The notes below the pieces were generated by a model, which did no database searches, had not been told where the DNA came from, and was given only the letters and a program-made list of their open reading frames with translations. 12,185 bases of DNA from CAZPWF01 sp964590725 (GTDB taxonomy: Bacteria; Patescibacteriota; Saccharimonadia; Saccharimonadales; JACQNP01): positions 1 to 12,185 of the forward strand of contig CAZPWF010000023.1 in the NCBI GenBank assembly GCA_964590725.1, written 5' to 3'. Positions 4,958-10,531 of this stretch are shown here, piece after piece. The first letter of the stretch is position 1. Every line of letters starts with the position of its first letter. The position numbers and the translations under genes are program-made.

Positions 4958-5542
4958 TTAACTTTTTTCTGGTGCACTATAGTTAGGATTAAGGAAAATG
5001 GTTCTCGAAGTATAGATGCCATCGTCTTCCCCTGGACCAGGTATAGACTCTTCGATCCCAACTCTTTGTACATACTCCTCGGCTTGTTTTACAGAGTCAC
5101 AGGCGAGCCATTCTGCTGACGTACTACCGTTAAAGTAGTCATTATCATTTACTATCTCAAGAATTGCAGCTGGCCCACTGAACCCAAGTTCTTTATATAA
5201 ACGATGAGCTGTTTGGAAATCTTTTAGCTCTTCGTAGGATTTGTAATCATACTCTGCTCTGATATCACCTTGACGGACGCTGTAGATCGCAAGTGATCTA
5301 GGTCGGGCCTCAGCTACCGCCTCACGTTGTAAGCGAGTACGACGAACCGACGGGTATTCAAACGCTCCTTCGATAATCCCAGCATTGTAAGCAATCTGAT
5401 ACGACATATCTGCCTTATCCAGTCTCGCCTCTAAACTTCGAGGCTGGGCAGCTTGCATATTTGAAAGATCGGATATGAACATCTCATGTTTTTGGCGCTC
5501 ACCACTTTCTGATTCAAACCCATTGTTCGTAGAATCCCCCAT
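4958..5542 (-). CDS. Hypothetical protein, first gene of operon
   Basis: I do not recognise this 194-residue soluble protein. The first 30 or so residues look disordered and charged. The central part is helical (SYEELKDFQTAHRLYKELGF, about residues 102-121). The C-terminus is acidic and proline/glycine-rich. Neither transmembrane helices nor a signal peptide is seen. The ATG at 5542 lies 12 bases after AAAGGA, longer than usual; a small GATAT/ATATC hairpin between them could bring them closer. The AAAGGA is also buried in a 9-bp hairpin (5554-5562 with 5575-5583). It leads a three-gene operon (5542 to 3698) with a long leader from a promoter at about 5720-5747, so translation is probably regulated. 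Confidence 0.72.
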   Translation of the reverse strand: MGDSTNNGFESESGERQKHEMFISDLSNMQAAQPRSLEARLDKADMSYQIAYNAGIIEGAFEYPSVRRTRLQREAVAEARPRSLAIYSVRQGDIRAEYDYKSYEELKDFQTAHRLYKELGFSGPAAILEIVNDNDYFNGSTSAEWLACDSVKQAEEYVQRVGIEESIPGPGEDDGIYTSRTIFLNPNYSAPEKS

Positions 5543-5605
5543 GATATTAAAATATCCTTTCTGCGTATTTCACAAGAAAGGATTGAAGAGTATTCAATAT
5601 CTTTC
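5543..5605 (-). promoter_or_regulatory. Two competing leader hairpins around the operon's ribosome-binding site
   Basis: On the minus-strand RNA, ATCCTTTCT (5583-5575) pairs perfectly with AGAAAGGAT (5562-5554), which contains the Shine-Dalgarno AAAGGA. The same CTTTC can pair instead with GAAAG (5605-5601), extended by ATTGAA/TTCAAT. If the second hairpin forms, the ribosome-binding site is free. Confidence 0.45.
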
Positions 5606-5616
5606 CCATTTAATAA

Positions 5617-5667
5617 CGCGGGCTAGACGGAGCACCTTGCTGTTAATCAGTAGGTTGCCGGCAGGTC
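5617..5667 (+). pseudogene. Degenerate tRNA-Asn(GTT)-like remnant
   Basis: GCTAGACGGAGCACC followed by TTGCTGTTAATCAGTAGG and TTGCCGGC reads like the middle of a bacterial tRNA-Asn. It has a shortened D-arm (GCT...AGC), an anticodon loop CTGTTAA (5640-5646) with anticodon GTT at 5642-5644, an AGGTT variable loop and the first T-stem strand GCCGG (5657-5661). The anticodon stem has two mismatched pairs, the T-loop (TTCRANT) is missing, and no acceptor stem can be formed. So it is not a working tRNA. The following CAGGTCGTAGAGC could be a piece of a second tRNA D-arm. The sequence is transcribed antisense within the operon leader. Confidence 0.45.
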
Positions 5668-5719
5668 GTAGAGCTAGATCTCTCGCTGCACTCTGTATAT
5701 TTAAATTGTTAACGTATGT

Positions 5720-5747
5720 ATAGTAACATAAATGAACATAAATGCAA
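5720..5747 (-). promoter_or_regulatory. Promoter of the three-gene operon with tandem 10-bp repeats
   Basis: On the minus strand: TTGCAT (5747-5742), a 16-bp spacer, TACTAT (5725-5720) with a TGn extension. Transcription would begin near 5713, giving a leader of about 170 nt. Two exact tandem copies of AACATAAATG (plus strand 5725-5734 and 5735-5744) cover the spacer; one repeat per helical turn suggests a possible operator. Confidence 0.5.
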
Positions 5748-5790
5748 ACATAACTTTAGAAGAACAATGATATTGCTTGTGGTTACTGAG

Positions 5791-6270
5791 CTACGTTTGT
5801 CGGGCGTGAATTGCTGCAAGACGTGCTAGGGCTGTGACAGTATAGGGCGTTAACTTACGATTCTTCTGCTCTAACGGCGTCAATGAACAGCCGCCATCAT
5901 ACGAGCCTTTTAACGAGATTGACCTAACGCACGACGTCCTGGATATAGTATTGTCGTCCTCGATCTGGTAGTCAATATAGCTGTACGCATCATCATCTAT
6001 TGGATCTAATAATAAAACGCCAAGCCTCTGTGGGTACTTGTAGTCGCTTGAAAATAATACATCAAATCTAGTGCTTGGTTGTGGTTGGTCTGAATGCGGC
6101 CCATTCCCGTGCGCAAAATATGCTTCTAACCTTGTGGCTGTCTCGTCGTCGGAAAGCTCTTCACTTCTGGTTTGGTCATGCCTAACCATTATATCAATAT
6201 TAAGATCTCTGAGATCCAGGATAGTATTAATAACTTTTACAGATGATTCCATATCGACCCACTCTAACAC
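5791..6270 (-). CDS. Hypothetical acidic protein, 159 aa
   Basis: I do not recognise this protein. It is soluble and acidic with an Asp-rich stretch (LLLDPIDDDAYSYIDYQIED, about residues 86-105) and a probable final helix (TVTALARLAAIHARQT). No catalytic motif is seen. Two starts are possible. GTG at 6270 lies 8 bases after a TAAAAT -10-like box, fitting a leaderless transcript. ATG at 6252 (residue 7) has only a weak GAG upstream. I keep the longer form, with the start uncertain by six residues. It lies upstream of the three-gene operon on the same strand with 248 bases between. There is no clear terminator in that gap, so some read-through is possible. Confidence 0.65.
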   Translation of the reverse strand: MLEWVDMESSVKVINTILDLRDLNIDIMVRHDQTRSEELSDDETATRLEAYFAHGNGPHSDQPQPSTRFDVLFSSDYKYPQRLGVLLLDPIDDDAYSYIDYQIEDDNTISRTSCVRSISLKGSYDGGCSLTPLEQKNRKLTPYTVTALARLAAIHARQT

Positions 6271-6345
6271 GCCAGTTTATTTTAACCATGAGAAGTTATT
6301 GAATGATCACAGTTATCAAGAAAGCTAAGACATTTTGCTTGTGGT

Positions 6346-6612
6346 TTATACTGTATTTCCTGGAGGGAGGCGGAATCTGTTGTCGAGCATGGGTGGGCTG
6401 GTTTTGATCAATATTTTTTGTTCTTCACTTAGGCTACTAGGAATTCTTCCGTCTTTTGCGAATAAACATATATCATCAATGATTCCTTCGCAGCTTAGGC
6501 GTCCCATTAGTTCTGCTTTAGGGAAGCAACAACCAACTTGAGGGCCATCTAGTCGCCAGAACATACAGTTTTCGCCTAGTGATTCTTCTTTTGGATAAGA
6601 ATTATTAGTCAT
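6346..6612 (-). CDS. Hypothetical small cysteine-containing protein, 88 aa
   Basis: I do not recognise this protein. It has five cysteines (residues 17, 28, 29, 41 and 49: ENCMFW, GCCFP, SCEG, DDICLF), an unusual density for a cytoplasmic protein of this size. They could bind zinc or an iron-sulphur cluster, but the spacing matches no motif I know. There is no signal peptide or membrane helix. The start is supported by a consensus TATAAT (6619-6624 on plus as ATTATA) exactly six bases before the ATG and by the lack of a Shine-Dalgarno sequence, the same leaderless layout as several neighbours. It stands alone, with 38-75 bases to genes on either side. Confidence 0.65.
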   Translation of the reverse strand: MTNNSYPKEESLGENCMFWRLDGPQVGCCFPKAELMGRLSCEGIIDDICLFAKDGRIPSSLSEEQKILIKTSPPMLDNRFRLPPGNTV

Positions 6613-6650
6613 AGCTAGATTATAGAGTTTGGTAAGTTAAAAAGCATTAC

Positions 6651-7226
6651 CTACGGTTTTGGTGAAGCACTGTTGATTGCTACTAATATGTAGGCATCTG
6701 TGGTTGCAGAGGATTTATTTAGCTTCATTTCTTTTAATGCATAGCCTATATCAGTCGTATCAGGCGACAGTAGGCAGTTGCGGTGTTTATCGCTCGTAAT
6801 CCAGCGATTTACAAATAATTGGGTATCTACACTAAACTCTAGCTCTAGGTTTTCACAGCTAAATACGTGGTCATAGTCGTTGCCTAACAGGTTATAGTAA
6901 TATTTGCCGTCGGGGTTCTTGTGGCTATAATCGCCAGAAAGAGCTATGTCTTCGGCGCGCGACTTAGCAATATTCACTAAGTATGGATTTACTTTTAATT
7001 GGCGTAGCCCATGTTCTGATCGCATTTTATTAACTAGGTTGAAAACTTCAGATTCAGGGGTATTTAGAAACTTGGAAGGTTCGTATGTTTGTGTTGCTGC
7101 AGCCAGAACCTGAGGTTTATTTTGATTAGCAGTCGGTGTTTTTAATAATTGCACTGTAAATACAATGACTAAGATGATGTAAATTAAATTCAGAATAACG
7201 CCAAATTTTGAACTCTCACTCTTCAT
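6651..7226 (-). CDS. Membrane-anchored CAP (SCP/YkwD-like) domain protein
   Basis: A 191-residue exported protein. Residues 8-27 form one hydrophobic helix (signal anchor or uncleaved signal peptide). Residues 35-55 are a linker. Residues about 59-187 are a CAP domain: FNLVNKMRSEHGL at the start of helix 1, SHKNPDG with His102, CENL with Glu115, RWITSDKHRNCLL with His138, and TTDIGYALK. His102/Glu115/His138 match the residues lining the CAP cavity. Bacterial YkwD-type CAP proteins are secreted and poorly understood. Cys114 and Cys141 could form a disulphide. A longer frame opens at 7298, but I chose the ATG at 7226 because TGGTATAAT (7234-7242, minus) ends seven bases upstream, would overlap the longer coding version, and gives a leaderless start directly before the membrane anchor. 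Confidence 0.85.
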   Translation of the reverse strand: MKSESSKFGVILNLIYIILVIVFTVQLLKTPTANQNKPQVLAAATQTYEPSKFLNTPESEVFNLVNKMRSEHGLRQLKVNPYLVNIAKSRAEDIALSGDYSHKNPDGKYYYNLLGNDYDHVFSCENLELEFSVDTQLFVNRWITSDKHRNCLLSPDTTDIGYALKEMKLNKSSATTDAYILVAINSASPKP

Positions 7227-7233
7227 ATGGGAT

Positions 7234-7242
7234 ATTATACCA
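7234..7242 (-). promoter_or_regulatory. Extended -10 promoter of the CAP gene
   Basis: TGGTATAAT on the minus strand, ending seven bases before the ATG at 7226. The predicted transcription start falls on or next to the start codon. A second GGTATAAT occurs about 45 bases further upstream (minus strand), next to a GGTGG/CCACC stem. Confidence 0.65.
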
Positions 7243-7323
7243 TAAATATAAAAATAAAACCAGTTGTCATTTTTGGTGGCGAGCATTATACCGCACAACC
7301 ACCCGATGCTTAGTTTGTCGGCC

Positions 7324-7716
7324 TTACCTATTGTCGGTAGAGAACATAGATCCTGGACCTAGATAGCGTACGGTTGCGTCCAGAGTCGTATTTCCCAAGT
7401 GAATAGCTACTTTGCGCGCATACCTTACAAAATTACTAGCCTCAGCATCTTCCTGATATACATTTTCTGGCTCGTAGAATACGATGTTGGAATCAAATCC
7501 TAATTGCATACTACCGTCCTTATGTATTTCTCTATGCACATATAAATTATGAAATGATTCATCAGAACCGAGAAAATTGAATGGAACAGGCAAGCTGTTT
7601 ATTTCTTGTTCGGTTAGTGGCGGCTGAAACCCCATATATCTAAACCCGTCGGTTTGGCCAAGAACCATTTCTCTTGGTTCGGTTTTTATAACTCCCAGTG
7701 TTACTCCTGCTGACAT
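7324..7716 (-). CDS. Hypothetical protein, 130 aa
   Basis: I do not recognise this soluble protein. It appears strand-rich: MSAGVTLGVIKTEP at the N-terminus, NLYVHREIHKDGSMQLGFDS about residues 57-76, and ARKVAIHLGNTTLDATVRYL about residues 99-118. This suggests a small beta-sandwich or barrel, but no family motif is visible. There is no signal peptide, membrane helix or cysteine. The ATG at 7716 follows AGGGAG with a 5-base gap, a convincing Shine-Dalgarno sequence, in contrast to the leaderless gene after it. TATAGAAT about 25 bases further upstream could be its -10 region. It seems to be a single-gene unit with 76-100 bases on each side. Confidence 0.7.
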   Translation of the reverse strand: MSAGVTLGVIKTEPREMVLGQTDGFRYMGFQPPLTEQEINSLPVPFNFLGSDESFHNLYVHREIHKDGSMQLGFDSNIVFYEPENVYQEDAEASNFVRYARKVAIHLGNTTLDATVRYLGPGSMFSTDNR

Positions 7717-7792
7717 ACTAACTCCCTAATTATTTATGTAATTCTATACTCTGGAATGTTAATAAGGCAACCACAAGAGTTAATAAAGTAGA

Positions 7793-8149
7793 TTATTCTG
7801 TTGTTTGTTGTGCGATATTTTCGGGCTTAGTGAACTGAGGTTGCGGCTTATTGCCGGCAATAGCTGGCGCTATCTCTATAGCTGTAAAAATACCTAATAT
7901 TCCTCCAGCTACCGCGCCTAGGGCAACGGTAATTTGGTCAATATTACCACTAAATAACTGGTCTGAGTTTGCTGCTTCGTTTGCAAATTCATAACCTGCA
8001 TATATGAATGCTGCCACAGTCCCAGCGGCTACAAATGGCGTAAGGGCGCAACGAGCTATGTGTTTGACCCGCGCAATTTTACTGACAGACATTTCAATTA
8101 TTTCTTCTTGCTGTTGTTGACCATCTGTAGACTCGTTAGAGACGTCCAT
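7793..8149 (-). CDS. Small two-helix membrane protein, 118 aa
   Basis: I do not recognise a family. The topology is clear: a charged, Gln-rich N-terminal tail (residues 1-31), a first membrane helix at about 34-56 (ALTPFVAAGTVAAFIYAGY), a short acidic loop with SDQLFSGN, a second, Gly/Ala-rich membrane helix at about 73-97 (VALGAVAGGILGIFTAIEIA), and a Pro/Gln-rich tail. Both ends are on the same side of the membrane. The ATG lies 9 bases after AAGGAG, which sits inside the end of the DUF1801 gene; the two genes are two bases apart and therefore one operon. Nothing in the sequence links the two functionally beyond this. Confidence 0.75.
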   Translation of the reverse strand: MDVSNESTDGQQQQEEIIEMSVSKIARVKHIARCALTPFVAAGTVAAFIYAGYEFANEAANSDQLFSGNIDQITVALGAVAGGILGIFTAIEIAPAIAGNKPQPQFTKPENIAQQTTE

Positions 8150-8151
8150 AA

Positions 8152-8520
8152 TCAGTTCTCCTTTTTCATGTTTTGTTCGACGCAGTATATCGTAATTTTC
8201 TTAATTAAATCCAAAGGAATGGGTTTATCTATAGGGAATTGGACCGTGCCTTTGGATGTTTTGAAGCCCTTTAATTTATCTTGAAACTGAGTGATTGGAG
8301 CGCTGCCAGGATAAAATCCAATATGTTTTTCATAGGCTGAGAAATGGACTAAATTTTTACCATTTAAGGTAAAAGTAGGAATTCCGTAAGATATTGTCTC
8401 TTTATATCCTGGAATGACCCCTTGTATAGTCTTCCTAATTTCCTGTAATATTTGCTGAGTTTTTTCTGGATATTTTTCGATGAAATCGTCAATTGTGTTG
8501 ATGCTATTGTCTGTTTGCAT
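8152..8520 (-). CDS. DUF1801 (YdhG-like) family protein
   Basis: A 122-residue protein of the DUF1801/YdhG family, a fold related to that of iron-chaperone-like frataxin mimics in Firmicutes; its role in this lineage is unknown. Family signatures are visible in order: IDDFIEKYPEKTQQILQEIR, IPGYKETISYGIPTF, KNLVHFSAYEKHIGFYPG, LKGFKTSKGTVQFP and the closing PIPLDLIKKITIYCVEQ. Length is normal for the family. The frame is open up to 8760, but the conserved region begins at the ATG at 8520. A TATAAT (minus; ATTATA at 8527-8532) lies exactly six bases upstream with no ribosome-binding site, so the mRNA is probably leaderless. First gene of a two-gene operon with the membrane protein at 8149. Confidence 0.87.
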   Translation of the reverse strand: MQTDNSINTIDDFIEKYPEKTQQILQEIRKTIQGVIPGYKETISYGIPTFTLNGKNLVHFSAYEKHIGFYPGSAPITQFQDKLKGFKTSKGTVQFPIDKPIPLDLIKKITIYCVEQNMKKEN

Positions 8521-8572
8521 GATTAGATTATACATGGCAACAGGGCTATAATAAATAAGCGCAACAATAATA

Positions 8573-8601
8573 TTGACATAAGCGATACGTAGTGATATCA
8601 T
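8573..8601 (+). promoter_or_regulatory. Strong sigma-70-type promoter of the KGG gene
   Basis: TTGACA (8573-8578), a 17-bp spacer and TATCAT (8596-8601) with a TGn extension (8593-8595): the best promoter in the window. Transcription would start near 8608, leaving a leader of about 106 nt before the ATG at 8714. It is divergent from the DUF1801 promoter. Confidence 0.85.
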
Positions 8602-8608
8602 AAGCGTA

Positions 8609-8713
8609 ATTCCAAAGAAGGAACAGAGGGTTTTCGTATTTATTGCGGAAGCTCTTTTTCTTTCTTTAGATGCAAATGTGGGAGATTTATAAATCAATGT
8701 GGAGGTCAATACA
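8609..8713 (+). promoter_or_regulatory. Long structured leader of the KGG gene
   Basis: Purine-rich AAAGAAGGAACAGAG (8619-8633) can pair with pyrimidine-rich CTCTTTTTCTTTCTTT (8653-8668) with one bulge and a mismatch, leaving the ribosome-binding site GGAGGT (8701-8706) open. Whether it regulates, stabilises or merely spaces the mRNA is unknown. Confidence 0.4.
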
Positions 8714-8911
8714 ATGGCTGGAACTAAAAATGGTGGCAAAGCTGCTGCATCAACAAACAAAACTAAATACGGTTCTGATTTTTATGCAAAAATCGGTGCT
8801 ATGGGTGGCAAAAAGGGCAAGACAGGTGGCTTTTATGCTAACCGTGAACTAGCTCGTGTTGCTGGCGCCAAAGGTGGACGTATTTCACGTCGTACTAAGA
8901 AAACTGTCTAA
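8714..8911 (+). CDS. KGG-repeat (stress-type) small basic protein, 65 aa
   Basis: A short, very basic protein with the glycine-rich KGG motif known from general stress proteins (YciG/GsiB-like). Visible repeats: YGSDFYAKIGAMGGKKGKTG, then TGGFYANRELARVAGAKGGR, ending SRRTKK. Such motifs occur in hydrophilic, probably disordered stress proteins; similar short versions ending in ...GRISRR are, to my knowledge, common in Saccharibacteria. The precise role is unknown, and its charge would suit nucleic acid binding (inference). The ATG at 8714 is chosen over an upstream GTG because GGAGGT lies 7 bases before it. A strong promoter, a long leader and a strong terminator suggest high expression as a single-gene unit. 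Confidence 0.88.
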   Translation: MAGTKNGGKAAASTNKTKYGSDFYAKIGAMGGKKGKTGGFYANRELARVAGAKGGRISRRTKKTV

Positions 8912-8921
8912 GTAACTGTTT

Positions 8922-9419
8922 TCAAGCAAAGGTCGTCTGGGATTTTCCAGGCGACTTTTTGTTTTGGATGATGCCGCGTAAACGATATGGGCGGCAGAAG
9001 CGGGAGTTTGAGACTCGCCAGACTGTGTAGCAGTTATGGCAGCGATATTCGTTAGGGGAGCTTTGGAAGCACACTGTGCTGCAAGACGGGCATGTACTTC
9101 GCTGATGTAGCCAGTCCCTGTATGTGTCTAAACAATCCTGTATATGGTCTTCATCGATAGAAATTTTATATTTTTTTGCTAGGTTTTTGGCTTCATCCCA
9201 AGCCGCTACCTCAAGGTGAAGTAGTTCATAATCAGAATTGTAGGTTGAATGATCCAGGATGGCGTGTGACGCCTCGTGTAGTAAGGCCCAAGTGTTGTGT
9301 TCATTGTTTTCCAGGATATATGTTATGCGCTTATGTTGGGGTGACCAATAGAATGACTCGCCTTGTTGAAAGTGAATGTCTGGTAGTATTTTTTGTAATT
9401 TAGCTGTGAGTTTTTCCAT
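8922..9419 (-). CDS. HExxH zinc peptidase-like protein with C-terminal zinc ribbon
   Basis: A 165-residue protein. HEASH (residues 48-52) is an HExxH metal-binding helix, and Glu70 in LHLEVAAWDEA is the probable third ligand, a layout like the ImmA/IrrE peptidase group. Residues 110-130 form a zinc ribbon (CPSC ... CHNC). The C-terminal tail is basic. ImmA-type peptidases cleave repressors in mobile elements, but this short stand-alone form has no visible repressor partner, so the substrate is unknown. The ATG at 9419 is preferred over GTG at 9446 because GGAG lies 9 bases upstream. That ribosome-binding site and the ATG form one arm of a 16-bp inverted repeat whose other arm holds the stop codon of the ROK gene. 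The 3' end overlaps the KGG terminator. Confidence 0.82.
   Translation of the reverse strand: MEKLTAKLQKILPDIHFQQGESFYWSPQHKRITYILENNEHNTWALLHEASHAILDHSTYNSDYELLHLEVAAWDEAKNLAKKYKISIDEDHIQDCLDTYRDWLHQRSTCPSCSTVCFQSSPNEYRCHNCYTVWRVSNSRFCRPYRLRGIIQNKKSPGKSQTTFA
8931..8965 (+). terminator. Intrinsic terminator of the KGG gene
   Basis: GGTCGTCTGG (8931-8940) pairs with CCAGGCGACT (8947-8956), with two G-U pairs, around a GATTTT loop, followed by TTTTTGTTTT. It lies inside the 3' coding end of the convergent peptidase gene, whose last codons therefore double as terminator. Confidence 0.9.
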
Positions 9420-9524
9420 CCCGTTAGACTCCACTTGGTCTTTCACGACTTATTGTTAGTTGATACGTAAGTGTTGAATCCAAAATACGCACTACCCATA
9501 GCCTGTTTTGGAGTCTAACGGGAT
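9418..9524 (-). promoter_or_regulatory. 16-bp inverted repeat masking the peptidase start codon
   Basis: ATCCCGTTAGACTCCA (plus 9418-9433) and TGGAGTCTAACGGGAT (plus 9509-9524) are exact reverse complements 75 bases apart. In a minus-strand transcript running on from the ROK gene, the first arm carries the ROK stop codon and the second carries the GGAG and the AT of the peptidase ATG. Read-through RNA would hide the peptidase start; RNA started inside the loop would not. Confidence 0.6.
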
Positions 9525-10330
9525 CCATATTTTTGCTGGATTAGTTCATAGCATCCATAAACAACTGCTTCTTCGGGTCGTTTGGCTTGTAGAATTGGCG
9601 GAATAGTCACCATGGGGTTTTCATAAATTTTAAGTTCTTCTTCGAGTCTAGCTTTAAACTTTGGAAGGTGAGTGCCGACGCCACCTCCGATCACAATTAC
9701 TTCAGGTGTGAGCGTCGCGATAACATCGATTAAGCCAACAGCAATATTACGGGAAATAATATACCAGTCTTGTTTGTCGGTGATTTCGCTAGCCTTTTTA
9801 CCGAAATGTTCTACTATGGCTCGTCCTGATGCGAACTTTTCCCATTGCTCCAGTCTGCCTTTGTGCTCAAGTAGCATATGACCAATCTCAATATCTTCAA
9901 AATCTGGGTCTATAACACCATCTGTGATAAGTCCACCACCGATTCCTGTGCTAATTGTTACGTAAAGTACTTTCCTATACTTTTTTTGTATTAGTAATGC
10001 TTCAGATAGTGCTGCAAGTTTTGTGTCATTTTCAATCACACCGGGTGCGTTAGTGATTTTTTCTATATCTGCTTGCAATGGCACTTTCTCCCAATTAAGA
10101 TTACCGAACGCCAGACCAACGCCGTGTTTGCGGTCTATTTTACCAGGCGCGGCAACTGCAAATGCTTTGAAATCTTTTGTTGATAAATTCGCAACAGTAC
10201 TAGTCAGTTCTAGGATGAAATCGACGTAGTTTTGAGGTGTTGGAAACTTTTGTTGCTCAATAATTTTACCTTTGTCATCAAACACGCAAACAAGTGTTTT
10301 TGTACCCCCAATATCGATTCCAATATACAT
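9515..10330 (-). CDS. ROK-family sugar kinase (glucokinase-like)
   Basis: A 271-residue ROK protein, expected to phosphorylate a hexose with ATP. The N-terminal phosphate loop is YIGIDIGGTKT (residues 2-12). ENDTK (100-104) carries the catalytic-type Asp102. STGIGGGL (127-134) is the second phosphate-binding loop, and PEVIVIGGGVG the adenosine-side motif. The EIGH signature (148-151) is kept, but the usual ROK zinc site (CxCGxxGCxE) just after it is absent. The protein is also shorter than typical glucokinases (about 300 residues or more), so the substrate is uncertain. The frame opens at 10366, but I chose the ATG at 10330: the phosphate loop starts there, and TATACT (10337-10342, minus) lies six bases upstream, implying a leaderless mRNA. 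Confidence 0.88.
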   Translation of the reverse strand: MYIGIDIGGTKTLVCVFDDKGKIIEQQKFPTPQNYVDFILELTSTVANLSTKDFKAFAVAAPGKIDRKHGVGLAFGNLNWEKVPLQADIEKITNAPGVIENDTKLAALSEALLIQKKYRKVLYVTISTGIGGGLITDGVIDPDFEDIEIGHMLLEHKGRLEQWEKFASGRAIVEHFGKKASEITDKQDWYIISRNIAVGLIDVIATLTPEVIVIGGGVGTHLPKFKARLEEELKIYENPMVTIPPILQAKRPEEAVVYGCYELIQQKYGSR

Positions 10331-10401
10331 GCAAATAGTATACGTCGTTGAGTAAAAATATGCCAAGTCATATTAATCTTTAAGTATCTAGACTACAATT
10401 C

Positions 10402-10430
10402 TTTACTTTCAGGGGCGTAACAGATATAAT
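10402..10430 (+). promoter_or_regulatory. Promoter of rpsA
   Basis: TTTACT (10402-10407), a 17-bp spacer and TATAAT (10425-10430). Transcription would start near 10437, giving a leader of about 95 nt with an AGGCT/AGCCT hairpin (10463-10478) and AAGGAGG at 10514-10520. Confidence 0.75.
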
Positions 10431-10531
10431 GATCAGTAACCGAAAAATATCAACTAAAGGGTAGGCTGCTTTAAGCCTCGATCTTCGTCTGGTGTTCAAC
10501 GGAAATACACTATAAGGAGGACATGTAATCC

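Noticed and set aside
7227..7298. Longer N-terminus for the CAP protein
   Set aside because: The extra residues cover the extended -10 promoter and come before a natural membrane-anchor start.
8521..8760. Longer N-terminus for the DUF1801 protein
   Set aside because: It would include the divergent KGG promoter and its own -10 box, and the family domain starts at residue 81 of that frame.
8670..8852. Plus-strand frame overlapping the KGG gene
   Set aside because: Out of frame with the recognisable KGG protein.
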